The position numbers and the translations under genes are program-made. DNA of 64,000 nt from Pseudalgibacter alginicilyticus (GTDB lineage: Bacteria > Bacteroidota > Bacteroidia > Flavobacteriales > Flavobacteriaceae): NCBI RefSeq assembly GCF_001310225.1, contig NZ_CP012898.1, positions 2,480,001 to 2,544,000 of the forward strand, in the 5' to 3' direction. Below the pieces are notes generated by a model, which worked only from the letters and a program-made list of their open reading frames with translations, was not told where the DNA came from and did not search any database. Below, piece after piece: positions 43,138 through 51,362 of the stretch; the stretch's first letter is position 1; every line of letters starts with the position of its first letter.

Positions 43138-43920
43138 TTATTCCCCAGGAAAATTGGCCTTTCGCTTTTCTAAAAAAGCCGTAGTACCCTCTTCAAAATC
43201 GGCTGTACCAAAGCAGTTTCCAAATTCCTTAATTTCAATTTCAAAACCGTTTATACCATCATTAAAATTGGCATTAATAGCCTTAATAGCTGAGCTAATT
43301 GCTACGGATGAATTTCGTAAAATTTTGGCAGCTATTTTTTGGCAGAGTGGTATTAATTCTTCTTGATAAACAACATGATTTACCAAACCATATTCTTCAG
43401 CAGTTGTAGCATCTATCATACTTGCAGACATAATTAACTCCATAGCACGCCCTTTTCCTATTAACTGTGGTAAACGTTGTGTTCCACCATAACCTGGTAT
43501 CACCCCTAAGGACACTTCTGGCAAGCCCATTTTTGCATTATCGCTTGCTAATCTAAAATGGCATGCTAAAGCTAATTCCAATCCACCTCCTAATGCAAAA
43601 CCATTAATTGCTGCAATGACTGGTTTAGATAAATTTTCAATAAAATCAAATAATAATGCTTGACCTTTTGCTGCTAATTTTGTGCCTTCAGTAACATCAA
43701 AATCGGCAAACTCACTAATATCTGCGCCTGCAACAAAAGCTTTTTCACCACTACCCGTAATAATTATTACTTTAGTTCTTTTGTCTAATTCAGCAATTTC
43801 TAATGCATTATGCAACTCTTGAATCGTCTCCCGATTCAAAGCATTTAATTTTTTGGGACGATTAATAGTTATGGTTGTAATACTGTTCTGATGTGTTGAT
43901 AAAATATTTTTATATGTCAT
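43138..43920 (-). CDS. Enoyl-CoA hydratase/isomerase (crotonase) family
   Basis: 260 residues, hydrates trans-2-enoyl-CoA in fatty acid or amino acid breakdown. Both catalytic glutamates are in place: GGGLELALACH and GLPEVSLGVIPGYGGTQRL. The oxyanion hole motif VAGADISEF is also conserved. Precise substrate is unknown; no other beta-oxidation genes are adjacent. Confidence 0.92.
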   Translation of the reverse strand: MTYKNILSTHQNSITTITINRPKKLNALNRETIQELHNALEIAELDKRTKVIIITGSGEKAFVAGADISEFADFDVTEGTKLAAKGQALLFDFIENLSKPVIAAINGFALGGGLELALACHFRLASDNAKMGLPEVSLGVIPGYGGTQRLPQLIGKGRAMELIMSASMIDATTAEEYGLVNHVVYQEELIPLCQKIAAKILRNSSVAISSAIKAINANFNDGINGFEIEIKEFGNCFGTADFEEGTTAFLEKRKANFPGE

Positions 43921-43990
43921 AGTTATTAATTTTTAACTGGATTCTTGGCTTCAGTTCAATTATGTATAGTATCTTTATTAAAAAAACTAC

Positions 43991-45442
43991 TTAAGCTTTT
44001 GGAAACGTAACTGTAAAAACAGTTCCTTTTTCAATTTCAGAAGTAAAATTAATAGTACCTCTGTAGGTTTCAACAATATTTTTTACCATAGCCAAACCAA
44101 GTCCCATTCCACTGGTTTTAGTGGTAAATTTTGGTTCAAAAACCTTCACTCTATTTTCTTCCGAAACACCTACACCATTATCAGCTACTGTAATAACAAC
44201 CTCACTATCTATCAAACCTACATGTACCAAAATTTGTGGTGAACGCTCATCAGAAATAGCTTGTATACCATTTTTAACCAAATTAGTAACAACACGTATA
44301 AGCTGGGTTCTATCAAATTTAGCAATAATTTCATCCTCATCAGCTGAAAATATAATGTAATCTTCATTAAAGATTTCTAATGCTAATCTAACAATTTTTA
44401 CAACATTTAAAGTTTCATTTTGTTGCGCTGGCATTTTAGCAAAATTTGAAAATGCAGATGCAATCGAACTCATAGTATCTATTTGCTGGATTAATGTTTT
44501 AGAATATTCATCCACTTTTTTATAAATATCTGCATCATTATGATCAAACTTTCGTTGAAAATTTTGAACTGTTAATCGCATGGGGGTTAATGGATTTTTT
44601 ATTTCATGTGCTACTTGTTTTGCCATTTCACGCCAAGCTTGCTCACGCTCGCTTCTCGCTAATTTCACCGCACTTTCCTCTAATTCATCAATCATGCTAT
44701 TGTACGAACTTACTAAGGTAGAAATTTCTTCACTTGTATCATCAATATTTATTTTTTCATTCCGCATTTCTAAACGGGTCATATTCATTTTATCACTGAT
44801 AGTTTTAAGCGATTTTGTAATGTATTTAGACAAAATAAATGCTATGCTAATAGCAACAAGTAAAACAAACAAATAGGTGTAACTAATACGCTCTAAAAAT
44901 TCATCCAGCTCTCTAGAAAAAAACTCCTCGTTTTCCAAATAAGGTAAATTTAAAATAGCCAACGGCTTAAACTTTTGATCTGTTATATAAGAATAGGATG
45001 ATTGAAATGTTTCGCCATTTTCTTGACTTATTTCTATAACCCGATGAGCAGCTTGATTAGAAACACCATTCAATACTTCTGCACTTAAGCATTTTAAAGA
45101 GTTTTCATTAGAAAAACTTGCTTTTGATGAAATTAATAGTGTACCTTCTAAATCATATAAATTGATTCGAAGCGAATGTACGTCTGCAATTCTATAAATT
45201 TCATCTTTAAAAATTAAAGGAATTTTTTCAGTAGTTACAGGATAAGACGTTTCTTTTAAAACATTATGAAGATGTCTCTGAATAGCATATTCTTTACGCT
45301 CTAACCGTTCTTTATGATAATCTTGAGTTTCTTCAGTATAGTGCTGAATGGCAACAAAAACAATAAGAATGGAAGCTACTAGCACCAATAAAATCATGGC
45401 GATAAAAATACGCGTACGTAAAGAGAGTTTTTTTAGTTTCAA
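43991..45442 (-). CDS. Membrane sensor histidine kinase with HAMP domain
   Basis: 483 residues. TM1 (IFIAMILLVLVASILIVFVA) and TM2 (TYLFVLLVAISIAFIL) flank a periplasmic sensor of about 150 residues. Then HAMP, H-box (QVAHEIKNPLTPMRLTVQNF), N-box (VTNLVKNGIQAI), G1 (VADNGVGVSEEN) and G2 (SGMGLGLAMVK). The NPLTPMRL form places it near the NtrY group. No response regulator is within the window on this strand, so it is an orphan locally. It lies upstream of the hydratase gene. Confidence 0.93.
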   Translation of the reverse strand: MKLKKLSLRTRIFIAMILLVLVASILIVFVAIQHYTEETQDYHKERLERKEYAIQRHLHNVLKETSYPVTTEKIPLIFKDEIYRIADVHSLRINLYDLEGTLLISSKASFSNENSLKCLSAEVLNGVSNQAAHRVIEISQENGETFQSSYSYITDQKFKPLAILNLPYLENEEFFSRELDEFLERISYTYLFVLLVAISIAFILSKYITKSLKTISDKMNMTRLEMRNEKINIDDTSEEISTLVSSYNSMIDELEESAVKLARSEREQAWREMAKQVAHEIKNPLTPMRLTVQNFQRKFDHNDADIYKKVDEYSKTLIQQIDTMSSIASAFSNFAKMPAQQNETLNVVKIVRLALEIFNEDYIIFSADEDEIIAKFDRTQLIRVVTNLVKNGIQAISDERSPQILVHVGLIDSEVVITVADNGVGVSEENRVKVFEPKFTTKTSGMGLGLAMVKNIVETYRGTINFTSEIEKGTVFTVTFPKA

Positions 45443-45662
45443 GTGTATTATTTATTATTTTTATTGGGCAATTGTAGCATGTATAACCTCATTTTATAAT
45501 ATAACGTTATGAGGGTGATTTATTTAAAAATTACAATTCTTAAATATAGCAATAATCAAACCAAAGAACGCTAAAGCTTTTTTAAAATATATTTATGAAA
45601 TTTTATCATAATTTTGTTTTGCATTATGGATTGCAACAACTCCTTTTAGCTAAAACCACGAA
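45443..45662. other. Intergenic region before the sensor kinase gene
   Basis: No gene supported; a 30-codon frame near 45594 is probably chance. The kinase promoter must be here. Confidence 0.4.
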
Positions 45663-45715
45663 TAAAAAAACTTTGAAACAAATGTAAAAGTTATAATTAA
45701 CTCTTTGTTTCAAAA
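45663..45715 (-). terminator. Terminator of the hemH-MATE-hemJ operon
   Basis: Arms TTTGAAACAAA (45672-45682) and TTTGTTTCAAA (45704-45714) form a perfect 11-base stem. On the minus strand it is followed by seven T residues, ending transcription after hemJ. Confidence 0.75.
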
Positions 45716-45752
45716 TAGCAAAAGCAAAAGATATAAGGTTATTCCAATTTTT

Positions 45753-46301
45753 TTAAGCTTTAGGATTTTTTTCGCGAATCCTTTTATAAATTTTGAACCC
45801 TAACATAATTGAAATCCCCAAAACAAGAATACCAACAATACCCCAAACCCAATTGATAGCACTTTTTAAAATAACTAAAAACACAACTGCAAACAAAATA
45901 AACGTAGCACCTTCATTCCAAATACGCATATAATTGGATGTTTTTTTTACAATATCATTCTGAAGTTGTTTGTAATAGTAATGCGTTTTTAGATGGTAAA
46001 TAATCAGTAAAACAACAAATGTTAATTTTACATGCATCCATGATTGTTGAAGCCAACTTGGTGATAAAATTAGCAACCAAACACCAAAAATAATTGCTAA
46101 AATAGCAGATGGCCAGGTAATAATGTACCACAAGCGCTTTGCCATGATTTTTAATTGTTTACCTAAAATTTCTTTATCTGGTAATGGTTTGTGGAAAGAT
46201 TCTATTTGGTATACAAATAAACGTGGAATATAAAATAACCCAGCAAACCAAGTTATTACAAAAATAAGGTGAAATGATTTAATGTAGTTGTAATATTCCA
46301 T
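45753..46301 (-). CDS. hemJ: Protoporphyrinogen oxidase HemJ
   Basis: 182 residues with about five membrane helices. The opening EYYNYIKSFHLIFVITWFAGLFYIPRLFVYQIES is the family signature, with the conserved His and Arg, and MAKRLWYIITWPSAILAIIFG also fits. HemJ oxidises protoporphyrinogen IX to protoporphyrin IX, the substrate of ferrochelatase, whose gene stands in the same operon. No hemG or hemY is seen in the window. Confidence 0.9.
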   Translation of the reverse strand: MEYYNYIKSFHLIFVITWFAGLFYIPRLFVYQIESFHKPLPDKEILGKQLKIMAKRLWYIITWPSAILAIIFGVWLLILSPSWLQQSWMHVKLTFVVLLIIYHLKTHYYYKQLQNDIVKKTSNYMRIWNEGATFILFAVVFLVILKSAINWVWGIVGILVLGISIMLGFKIYKRIREKNPKA

Positions 46302-46310
46302 TGAAACTAT

Positions 46311-47672
46311 TTATGAAATTAAACTCTTTTTTACAGATAGAGTCTTAGTTATTTCTTTATTTAAAAAATAAGCGGTAACAATTGTAGCCAAAACATCTGA
46401 TATAGGAAACGATACCCAAACTCCAAATTCACCGTAAAAATTAGGAAGAATTAAAATTAGCGGAATAAAGAAAAAGCCTTGTCTTGTTAATGTTAATAAT
46501 AATGCTGGGACAGCTTTTCCTATAGCCTGAAAATAAGCCGCTCCAATAAGCTGAACAGCAATAATTGGAGTAACTGCAAACACCCAACGCATAGCACTTG
46601 GCGTTTGTTTAACAACCTCTAAATCTGTTGTAAACATTTTGGTAATGGCTTGAGGAAAAAGCATCAATAAAATAAAAACTAAAGTAGCCAAAATTGCAGC
46701 ATATTTTATAGCTGTATTAATAGTTTCTCGAACCCGCTCATAATTTTGAGCACCATAATTAAAACCAGCAATAGGCAAAAACCCTTGGGTAACACCCAAA
46801 ACAGGAAACATAGCAAACATAAGCATTCTGCCTACAATAGCATAAGCGGTAACAGATGTTTCACCACCCAAATCAAACAAAATATTGTTCATAAAAAGAT
46901 AAGTGATACTCACAACGGCCTGCCTTGCCAAAGTAACAAAACCCAAGGAGCTTATTTCCTTAACAATACTTAAGTTAAGTCCAAAATGATAAAAATTAAT
47001 ATTTAACTCCGACCTTTTTGAAAGAAAAAACCAAAGAATATAAAACAAACTTCCGCAGTGTGACAACGTAGTTGCCCATGCGGCTCCTGCCATGCCAAAA
47101 TTTAAAATATTGATAAAAATATAATCTAACACTAAGTTTCCAATCGAAGGGATCATCATAGAATACATAGCAAACTTAGGTTTCCCCTCTGCGCGTATTA
47201 CTGTATTTCCCATCATACATAATGCTAATATTGGCACGCCATAAAGCACAATAGTATAATAGGTTTTAGCAGGTTGAAAAATTGCTCCTTTACCTCCAAA
47301 TGCATCTACAATGCTATCAATATATGTTAAACCTAAAACTACTAACGATACAGTTAGTAATAATGTTAATGTTATTTGGTTTCCAAATGTTTTTAATGCT
47401 TTTTTATAATTTTCTGCACCTAGAGCCCTAGAAATAATAGATGCTCCACCTACCCCTATAGACATCCCTAATGCAGCAATAAAAAACGTTACTGGCAATA
47501 CTACATTTATGGCGGCTATAGAAGTAGATCCAATCCAATTGCCAACAAAAATGGTATCAACAAGAATATTTAAAGACATAACCAAAACACCTATAGATGC
47601 TGGCACTGCTTGTTTTATTAATAGTTTACTTATGGGTTGTTCTCCTAAATCTTGTGAGGATATTTTTGCCAT
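46311..47672 (-). CDS. MATE family efflux transporter
   Basis: 453 residues with twelve predicted membrane spans. Two homologous halves carry the NorM/DinF-type motifs LVMSLNILVDTIFVGNWIG and ALGMSIGVGGASIISRALG; YTIVLYGVPILALCMMGNTVIRAEGKPK and PIAGFNYGAQNYERVRE also match. It exports cationic compounds using a Na+ or H+ gradient. Its ATG overlaps the stop of hemH (TAATG), and hemJ follows after 9 bases, so it is bound into the heme operon; substrate unknown, perhaps porphyrins. Confidence 0.9.
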   Translation of the reverse strand: MAKISSQDLGEQPISKLLIKQAVPASIGVLVMSLNILVDTIFVGNWIGSTSIAAINVVLPVTFFIAALGMSIGVGGASIISRALGAENYKKALKTFGNQITLTLLLTVSLVVLGLTYIDSIVDAFGGKGAIFQPAKTYYTIVLYGVPILALCMMGNTVIRAEGKPKFAMYSMMIPSIGNLVLDYIFINILNFGMAGAAWATTLSHCGSLFYILWFFLSKRSELNINFYHFGLNLSIVKEISSLGFVTLARQAVVSITYLFMNNILFDLGGETSVTAYAIVGRMLMFAMFPVLGVTQGFLPIAGFNYGAQNYERVRETINTAIKYAAILATLVFILLMLFPQAITKMFTTDLEVVKQTPSAMRWVFAVTPIIAVQLIGAAYFQAIGKAVPALLLTLTRQGFFFIPLILILPNFYGEFGVWVSFPISDVLATIVTAYFLNKEITKTLSVKKSLIS

Positions 47673-48706
47673 TATACCAACTCCGTTTTAGAAATGCCCC
47701 AATTGGCAATCCATTTAGATAGTAATTCTACAAACTCTGTATCATCATTTAAACACGGAACCGTTGTATAATCATTACCACCCATTTCATGGAAAATTTC
47801 CTGACCCTCTATGGCAATTTCTTCTAAGGTTTCTAAGCAATCACTAACAAACGCAGGCGTAACTATAGCCATGTTTTTAATGCCTTGTTTCCCTAAACGC
47901 TCAATAGTTCTATCTGTGTAAGGCAACAACCAAGGGTCAAATCCTAATCGTGATTGAAAGGACGTTGAATAGCTACCTTCTTTAAGTTTAAGCTGTGCTG
48001 CAACCAATCTAGTAACTTCCAAACATTGATGTCTATAACAAAACTCATGTGCTTCACTTGGGGTTACACAACAACTACCATCTATTTTGCAATGCGATTT
48101 TGTTACGTCACTTTTACGAATATGACGCTCTGGTATGCCGTGATATGAAAATAGTAAATACTCGTAATTTTTCCCTTTTAAATGTTTTTTAATAGCATGT
48201 GAAAGCACTTCAATATAATCAGGCTTGTTATAAAATGCAGGCACAGATTCAATTTTTAAATTTGGAAAATGCTCCTCTCGAAGTTTTTCTGCCAATACCA
48301 TAATTGTTTCTGTTGTTGCCATGGCAAATTGCGGATACAAAGGAAACAACAACACCTTTTCCACTCCTTGATCAACCAATTCTTGCAACCCTTTTTCAAT
48401 TGTCATACTTCCATAACGCATGGCTAAAGCAACTGGATATGCTACTTTTTCTTGTATTTTATTTTGAAGTCTTTTTGATATTACAATAAGTGGCGAGCCT
48501 TCTTCCCACCATATTTTTTTATACGCAGCTGCTGAAGCTTTAGGACGTGTTTTTAAAATAATGCCTCTAACCAATAAGGCACGAGCAGCATAAGGAATAT
48601 CAATAACCCGCTCATCCATTAAAAATTCGCCTAAATACTTTTTTACATCTTTTGGTTCGGGGCTATCAGGAGAACCAAGATTAACAAGTAAGATTCCTTT
48701 TTTCAT
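47672..48706 (-). CDS. hemH: Ferrochelatase
   Basis: 344 residues from ATG 48706 (MKKGILLVNLGSPDSPEP). Inserts Fe2+ into protoporphyrin IX. The conserved YHGIPERH (catalytic His), SFQSRLGFDPWLLP and PAFVSDCLETLEEIAIE motifs are present. A Cys cluster (CKIDGSCC and CYRHQC) could carry an iron-sulfur cluster. The longer frame to 48721 would start at a TTG inside the -7 box TATTTTTG (48711-48718); with the box only 4 bases before the ATG, the mRNA may be leaderless. Confidence 0.95.
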   Translation of the reverse strand: MKKGILLVNLGSPDSPEPKDVKKYLGEFLMDERVIDIPYAARALLVRGIILKTRPKASAAAYKKIWWEEGSPLIVISKRLQNKIQEKVAYPVALAMRYGSMTIEKGLQELVDQGVEKVLLFPLYPQFAMATTETIMVLAEKLREEHFPNLKIESVPAFYNKPDYIEVLSHAIKKHLKGKNYEYLLFSYHGIPERHIRKSDVTKSHCKIDGSCCVTPSEAHEFCYRHQCLEVTRLVAAQLKLKEGSYSTSFQSRLGFDPWLLPYTDRTIERLGKQGIKNMAIVTPAFVSDCLETLEEIAIEGQEIFHEMGGNDYTTVPCLNDDTEFVELLSKWIANWGISKTELV

Positions 48707-48710
48707 CTTG

Positions 48711-48718
48711 CAAAAATA
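48711..48718 (-). promoter_or_regulatory. -7 promoter box of hemH
   Basis: TATTTTTG on the minus strand, matching TAnnTTTG. It ends 4 bases upstream of the hemH ATG. Confidence 0.5.
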
Positions 48719-48756
48719 CAATAGAAATCTGTAAGCTAATATTTAACAGTAAATAA

Positions 48757-48918
48757 TTACTTAATGTTTTTTTCAATCTCTTGCTGATAATAGGGTTTTG
48801 GCCTTTTTTCATTGTAGTCACAGTCTTGAAAAATACCGCAAGATGTATTAGAACGCACTAATGATTTTGAATTATAATTTTTAGCTAAGGCCGCAATTTC
48901 TGGTGTTAGGTATTTCAT
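48757..48918 (-). CDS. Small conserved-looking protein of unknown function
   Basis: 53 residues from ATG 48918 (MKYLTPEIAALAKNYNSK). It contains SCGIFQDCDYNEKRPKPYYQ with two cysteines. The frame extends upstream to 48999 but a weak -7-like box (TAATTTAG) within that extension favours the internal start. It lies between hemH and an AraC regulator on the same strand. Confidence 0.45.
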   Translation of the reverse strand: MKYLTPEIAALAKNYNSKSLVRSNTSCGIFQDCDYNEKRPKPYYQQEIEKNIK

Positions 48919-49010
48919 GATTATAGGGGGTTTTAAAGTTGCTAAATTATAACGAATAAGATAGTCATTTGTTACCAAATAATCAATAAAATGTAACATT
49001 ACTTACAAAA

Positions 49011-49910
49011 CTACCCCAAAGACATAATATACTTTTTAGGCGTTGTTCCATATTTCTTTTTAAAAGCTGCAATAAAATGACTGGCTGTACTATAGCCTAC
49101 TTTATGCCCTACTTCATTAACGTTATCGTTACCAGCTTCTAATAATTTTCTGGCAACCTCCATTTTATAATCAAACAAAAAACTAAATACCGAATCGCCA
49201 TAAATTTGCTTAAAGCCTTCCTTTAATTTTTTAAGATTCAATCCTATTTCATCTGCTAATTCTTGTAAAGTTGGTGGCTCTGCCATACGAGACACAATAA
49301 TATCTTTAGCTTTTCTAATTTTTATCACGTTGGTTTCATCAACTAAAAACGGACATTGCTCTACATCAGCATCTTCACTTCTATTAAAATATAAGCTTAG
49401 CAATTCATATGCCTTGCCTTTAAAATAAAGTGATTTAATTGAATGATTAAGATTGTAATTAATCAATTGATTTAACACAATAGCCATGGATGGCGAAATA
49501 ACACCATCCTTATAATACTTTTTATCCTTATTATCTTCACTTAAAAAAGAAATATAATGTGCTTCTTGCGAGAATAAACCGTGAAACTTTTTAATAGAAA
49601 TTAATACAGAAACTATCCAAGAATGTGGATTTATTTCTAAATTTATTGGTAAATCTCGCTGCGGATTATAAAGTAACAAAGAATTTTCTTCTAAAATATT
49701 TAATTTATAATGTCCTTCATTAAATAAAAATTGGCTAGATCCTTTTACACAAAAGTGAAATTGAATGTAGTCGCTATCTATTTCTTTTACAACATTTTGA
49801 ATTTCGATACTTTCATTTTTATATGACAGAATTAAAAACCCATCATCTACTTTAGTTTCCTCAAAAGAACTTTGAGCGACATTTTTACGCTTGGTTGTTT
49901 CATGATTCAT
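49011..49910 (-). CDS. AraC family regulator beside the heme cluster
   Basis: 299 residues. N-terminal sensing domain (YIQFHFCVKGSSQFLFNEGHYKL) and C-terminal double helix-turn-helix (TLQELADEIGLNLKKLKEGFKQIYG, NVNEVGHKVGYSTASHFIAAFKKKYGTTPKKY). It is divergently transcribed from hemA with 189 bases between the starts, an arrangement seen in many Flavobacteriaceae heme clusters, so it probably controls heme synthesis. Confidence 0.92.
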   Translation of the reverse strand: MNHETTKRKNVAQSSFEETKVDDGFLILSYKNESIEIQNVVKEIDSDYIQFHFCVKGSSQFLFNEGHYKLNILEENSLLLYNPQRDLPINLEINPHSWIVSVLISIKKFHGLFSQEAHYISFLSEDNKDKKYYKDGVISPSMAIVLNQLINYNLNHSIKSLYFKGKAYELLSLYFNRSEDADVEQCPFLVDETNVIKIRKAKDIIVSRMAEPPTLQELADEIGLNLKKLKEGFKQIYGDSVFSFLFDYKMEVARKLLEAGNDNVNEVGHKVGYSTASHFIAAFKKKYGTTPKKYIMSLG

Positions 49911-50054
49911 AACATATTTATTTAGATTCGTTCTAAATTAATTGCCTAAAAAGCGCCTAATTCCCTACAAAAATATGACAATTATCATAATTTAATAAAA
50001 AACAACGTTAAAAAACCACAAACGATACTAAAAGTTCTTTTAGCGTTACTTTTT

Positions 50055-50083
50055 GTCAAGTCATCAACATATTTTTGCTTGAC
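50055..50083 (+). promoter_or_regulatory. hemA promoter with flanking inverted repeat
   Basis: TATTTTTG at 50070-50077 matches the -7 consensus. GTCAAG (50055-50060) and CTTGAC (50078-50083) flank it as inverted arms and could be bound by the adjacent AraC-type or another regulator. Confidence 0.5.
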
Positions 50084-50099
50084 AATTTCAGGTATCAGC

Positions 50100-51362
50100 A
50101 TGCAGCAGTACAATATTTCAAAAAGTAACTCTTTTTACGCCATCGGGTTGAGTTATAAAAAAGCCGATGCAGACACGCGTGGGCACTTTAGTTTAGATGA
50201 AAATGCTAAGTTAGCATTACTTCAACAAGCTAAAGACAATAATATTGAAAGTTTGGTAATAACCTCAACTTGCAATCGTACGGAAATTTACGGTTTCGCC
50301 CAGCACCCTTTCCAACTTATCCAATTACTTTGTGACAATACACGCGGTACCGTTGATGAGTTTCAAAAAGTAGCTTATGTTTATAAAAACAAAGAAGCTA
50401 TTGCGCATATGTTTCGCGTGGGTTCTGGTTTAGATAGCCAGATTCTTGGTGATTTTGAAATAATAAGCCAGTTAAAAATAAGTGCAAAATTATCAAGAAA
50501 ACACGGTTTACTTAACAATTTTTCAGAACGGTTGGTAAACGCTGTTATTCAAGCTAGTAAACGCATCAAAACTGAAACCAATATTTCATCAGGAGCAACC
50601 TCTGTTTCGTTTGCATCAGTTCAATATATTTTTAACACCATTCAAGACGTTTCAAATAAAAACATATTATTGTTTGGAACAGGTAAAATTGGTAGGAACA
50701 CATGCGAAAACTTAGTTAAACACACCAAAAATGAACATATTACCTTAATTAATAGAACAAAAAACAAAGCAGAACAAATTGCTGGAAAGTTTAATTTAAT
50801 AGTCAAGGATTATGCTAATTTACAAGAAGAAATTTCACATTCGGACATATTGATTGTAGCTACAGGTGCACAACGCCCAACCATAGATAAACATATTGTT
50901 CAATCTAAAAAACCGTTATTGATTTTAGATTTATCAATACCCAAAAATGTAAATAATAATGTTAAGGAATTAAATAATGTATCATTAATACATTTGGATG
51001 ATTTATCTAAAATTACCGACCAAACTTTAGAAGCTCGTAAAAAGCACATTCCATTAGCTGAACATATAATTGAAGAAGTGAAAACTGAATTTAATAATTG
51101 GCTGGAAACTCGAAAATTTGCACCTACCATTAAAGCACTTAAACTTAAATTGAATGATTTTAAAACAGCAGAATTGGATGCTTTACGCAAAAAAAACGCT
51201 GATTTTAATGAAGAACAAGCCGAAATAATCAGCAACAATATCATTCAAAAAATAACCAATCATTTTGCGCATCATTTGAAAGATGATGACGTTTCTACTG
51301 ATGATAGTCTGGAACTCATAAAAAAAGTCTTCCAGTTAGAACAACCGTCAACACATGTCTAA
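50100..51362 (+). CDS. hemA: Glutamyl-tRNA reductase
   Basis: 420 residues from ATG 50100. First committed step of C5 heme synthesis: reduces glutamyl-tRNA to glutamate-1-semialdehyde with NADPH. Motifs: catalytic Cys in VITSTCNRTEIYG, LDSQILGDFEIISQLK, SVSFASVQYIF, NADPH site NILLFGTGKIGRNTCENL. The longer frame from 50079 is ruled out because it lies within the expected transcript start. The stop overlaps the start of hemCD by 8 bases. Confidence 0.96.
   Translation: MQQYNISKSNSFYAIGLSYKKADADTRGHFSLDENAKLALLQQAKDNNIESLVITSTCNRTEIYGFAQHPFQLIQLLCDNTRGTVDEFQKVAYVYKNKEAIAHMFRVGSGLDSQILGDFEIISQLKISAKLSRKHGLLNNFSERLVNAVIQASKRIKTETNISSGATSVSFASVQYIFNTIQDVSNKNILLFGTGKIGRNTCENLVKHTKNEHITLINRTKNKAEQIAGKFNLIVKDYANLQEEISHSDILIVATGAQRPTIDKHIVQSKKPLLILDLSIPKNVNNNVKELNNVSLIHLDDLSKITDQTLEARKKHIPLAEHIIEEVKTEFNNWLETRKFAPTIKALKLKLNDFKTAELDALRKKNADFNEEQAEIISNNIIQKITNHFAHHLKDDDVSTDDSLELIKKVFQLEQPSTHV

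Noticed and set aside
45594-45686. 30-codon plus-strand frame (MKFYHNFVLHYGLQQ)
   Set aside because: It runs through the hemJ terminator hairpin and has no promoter.
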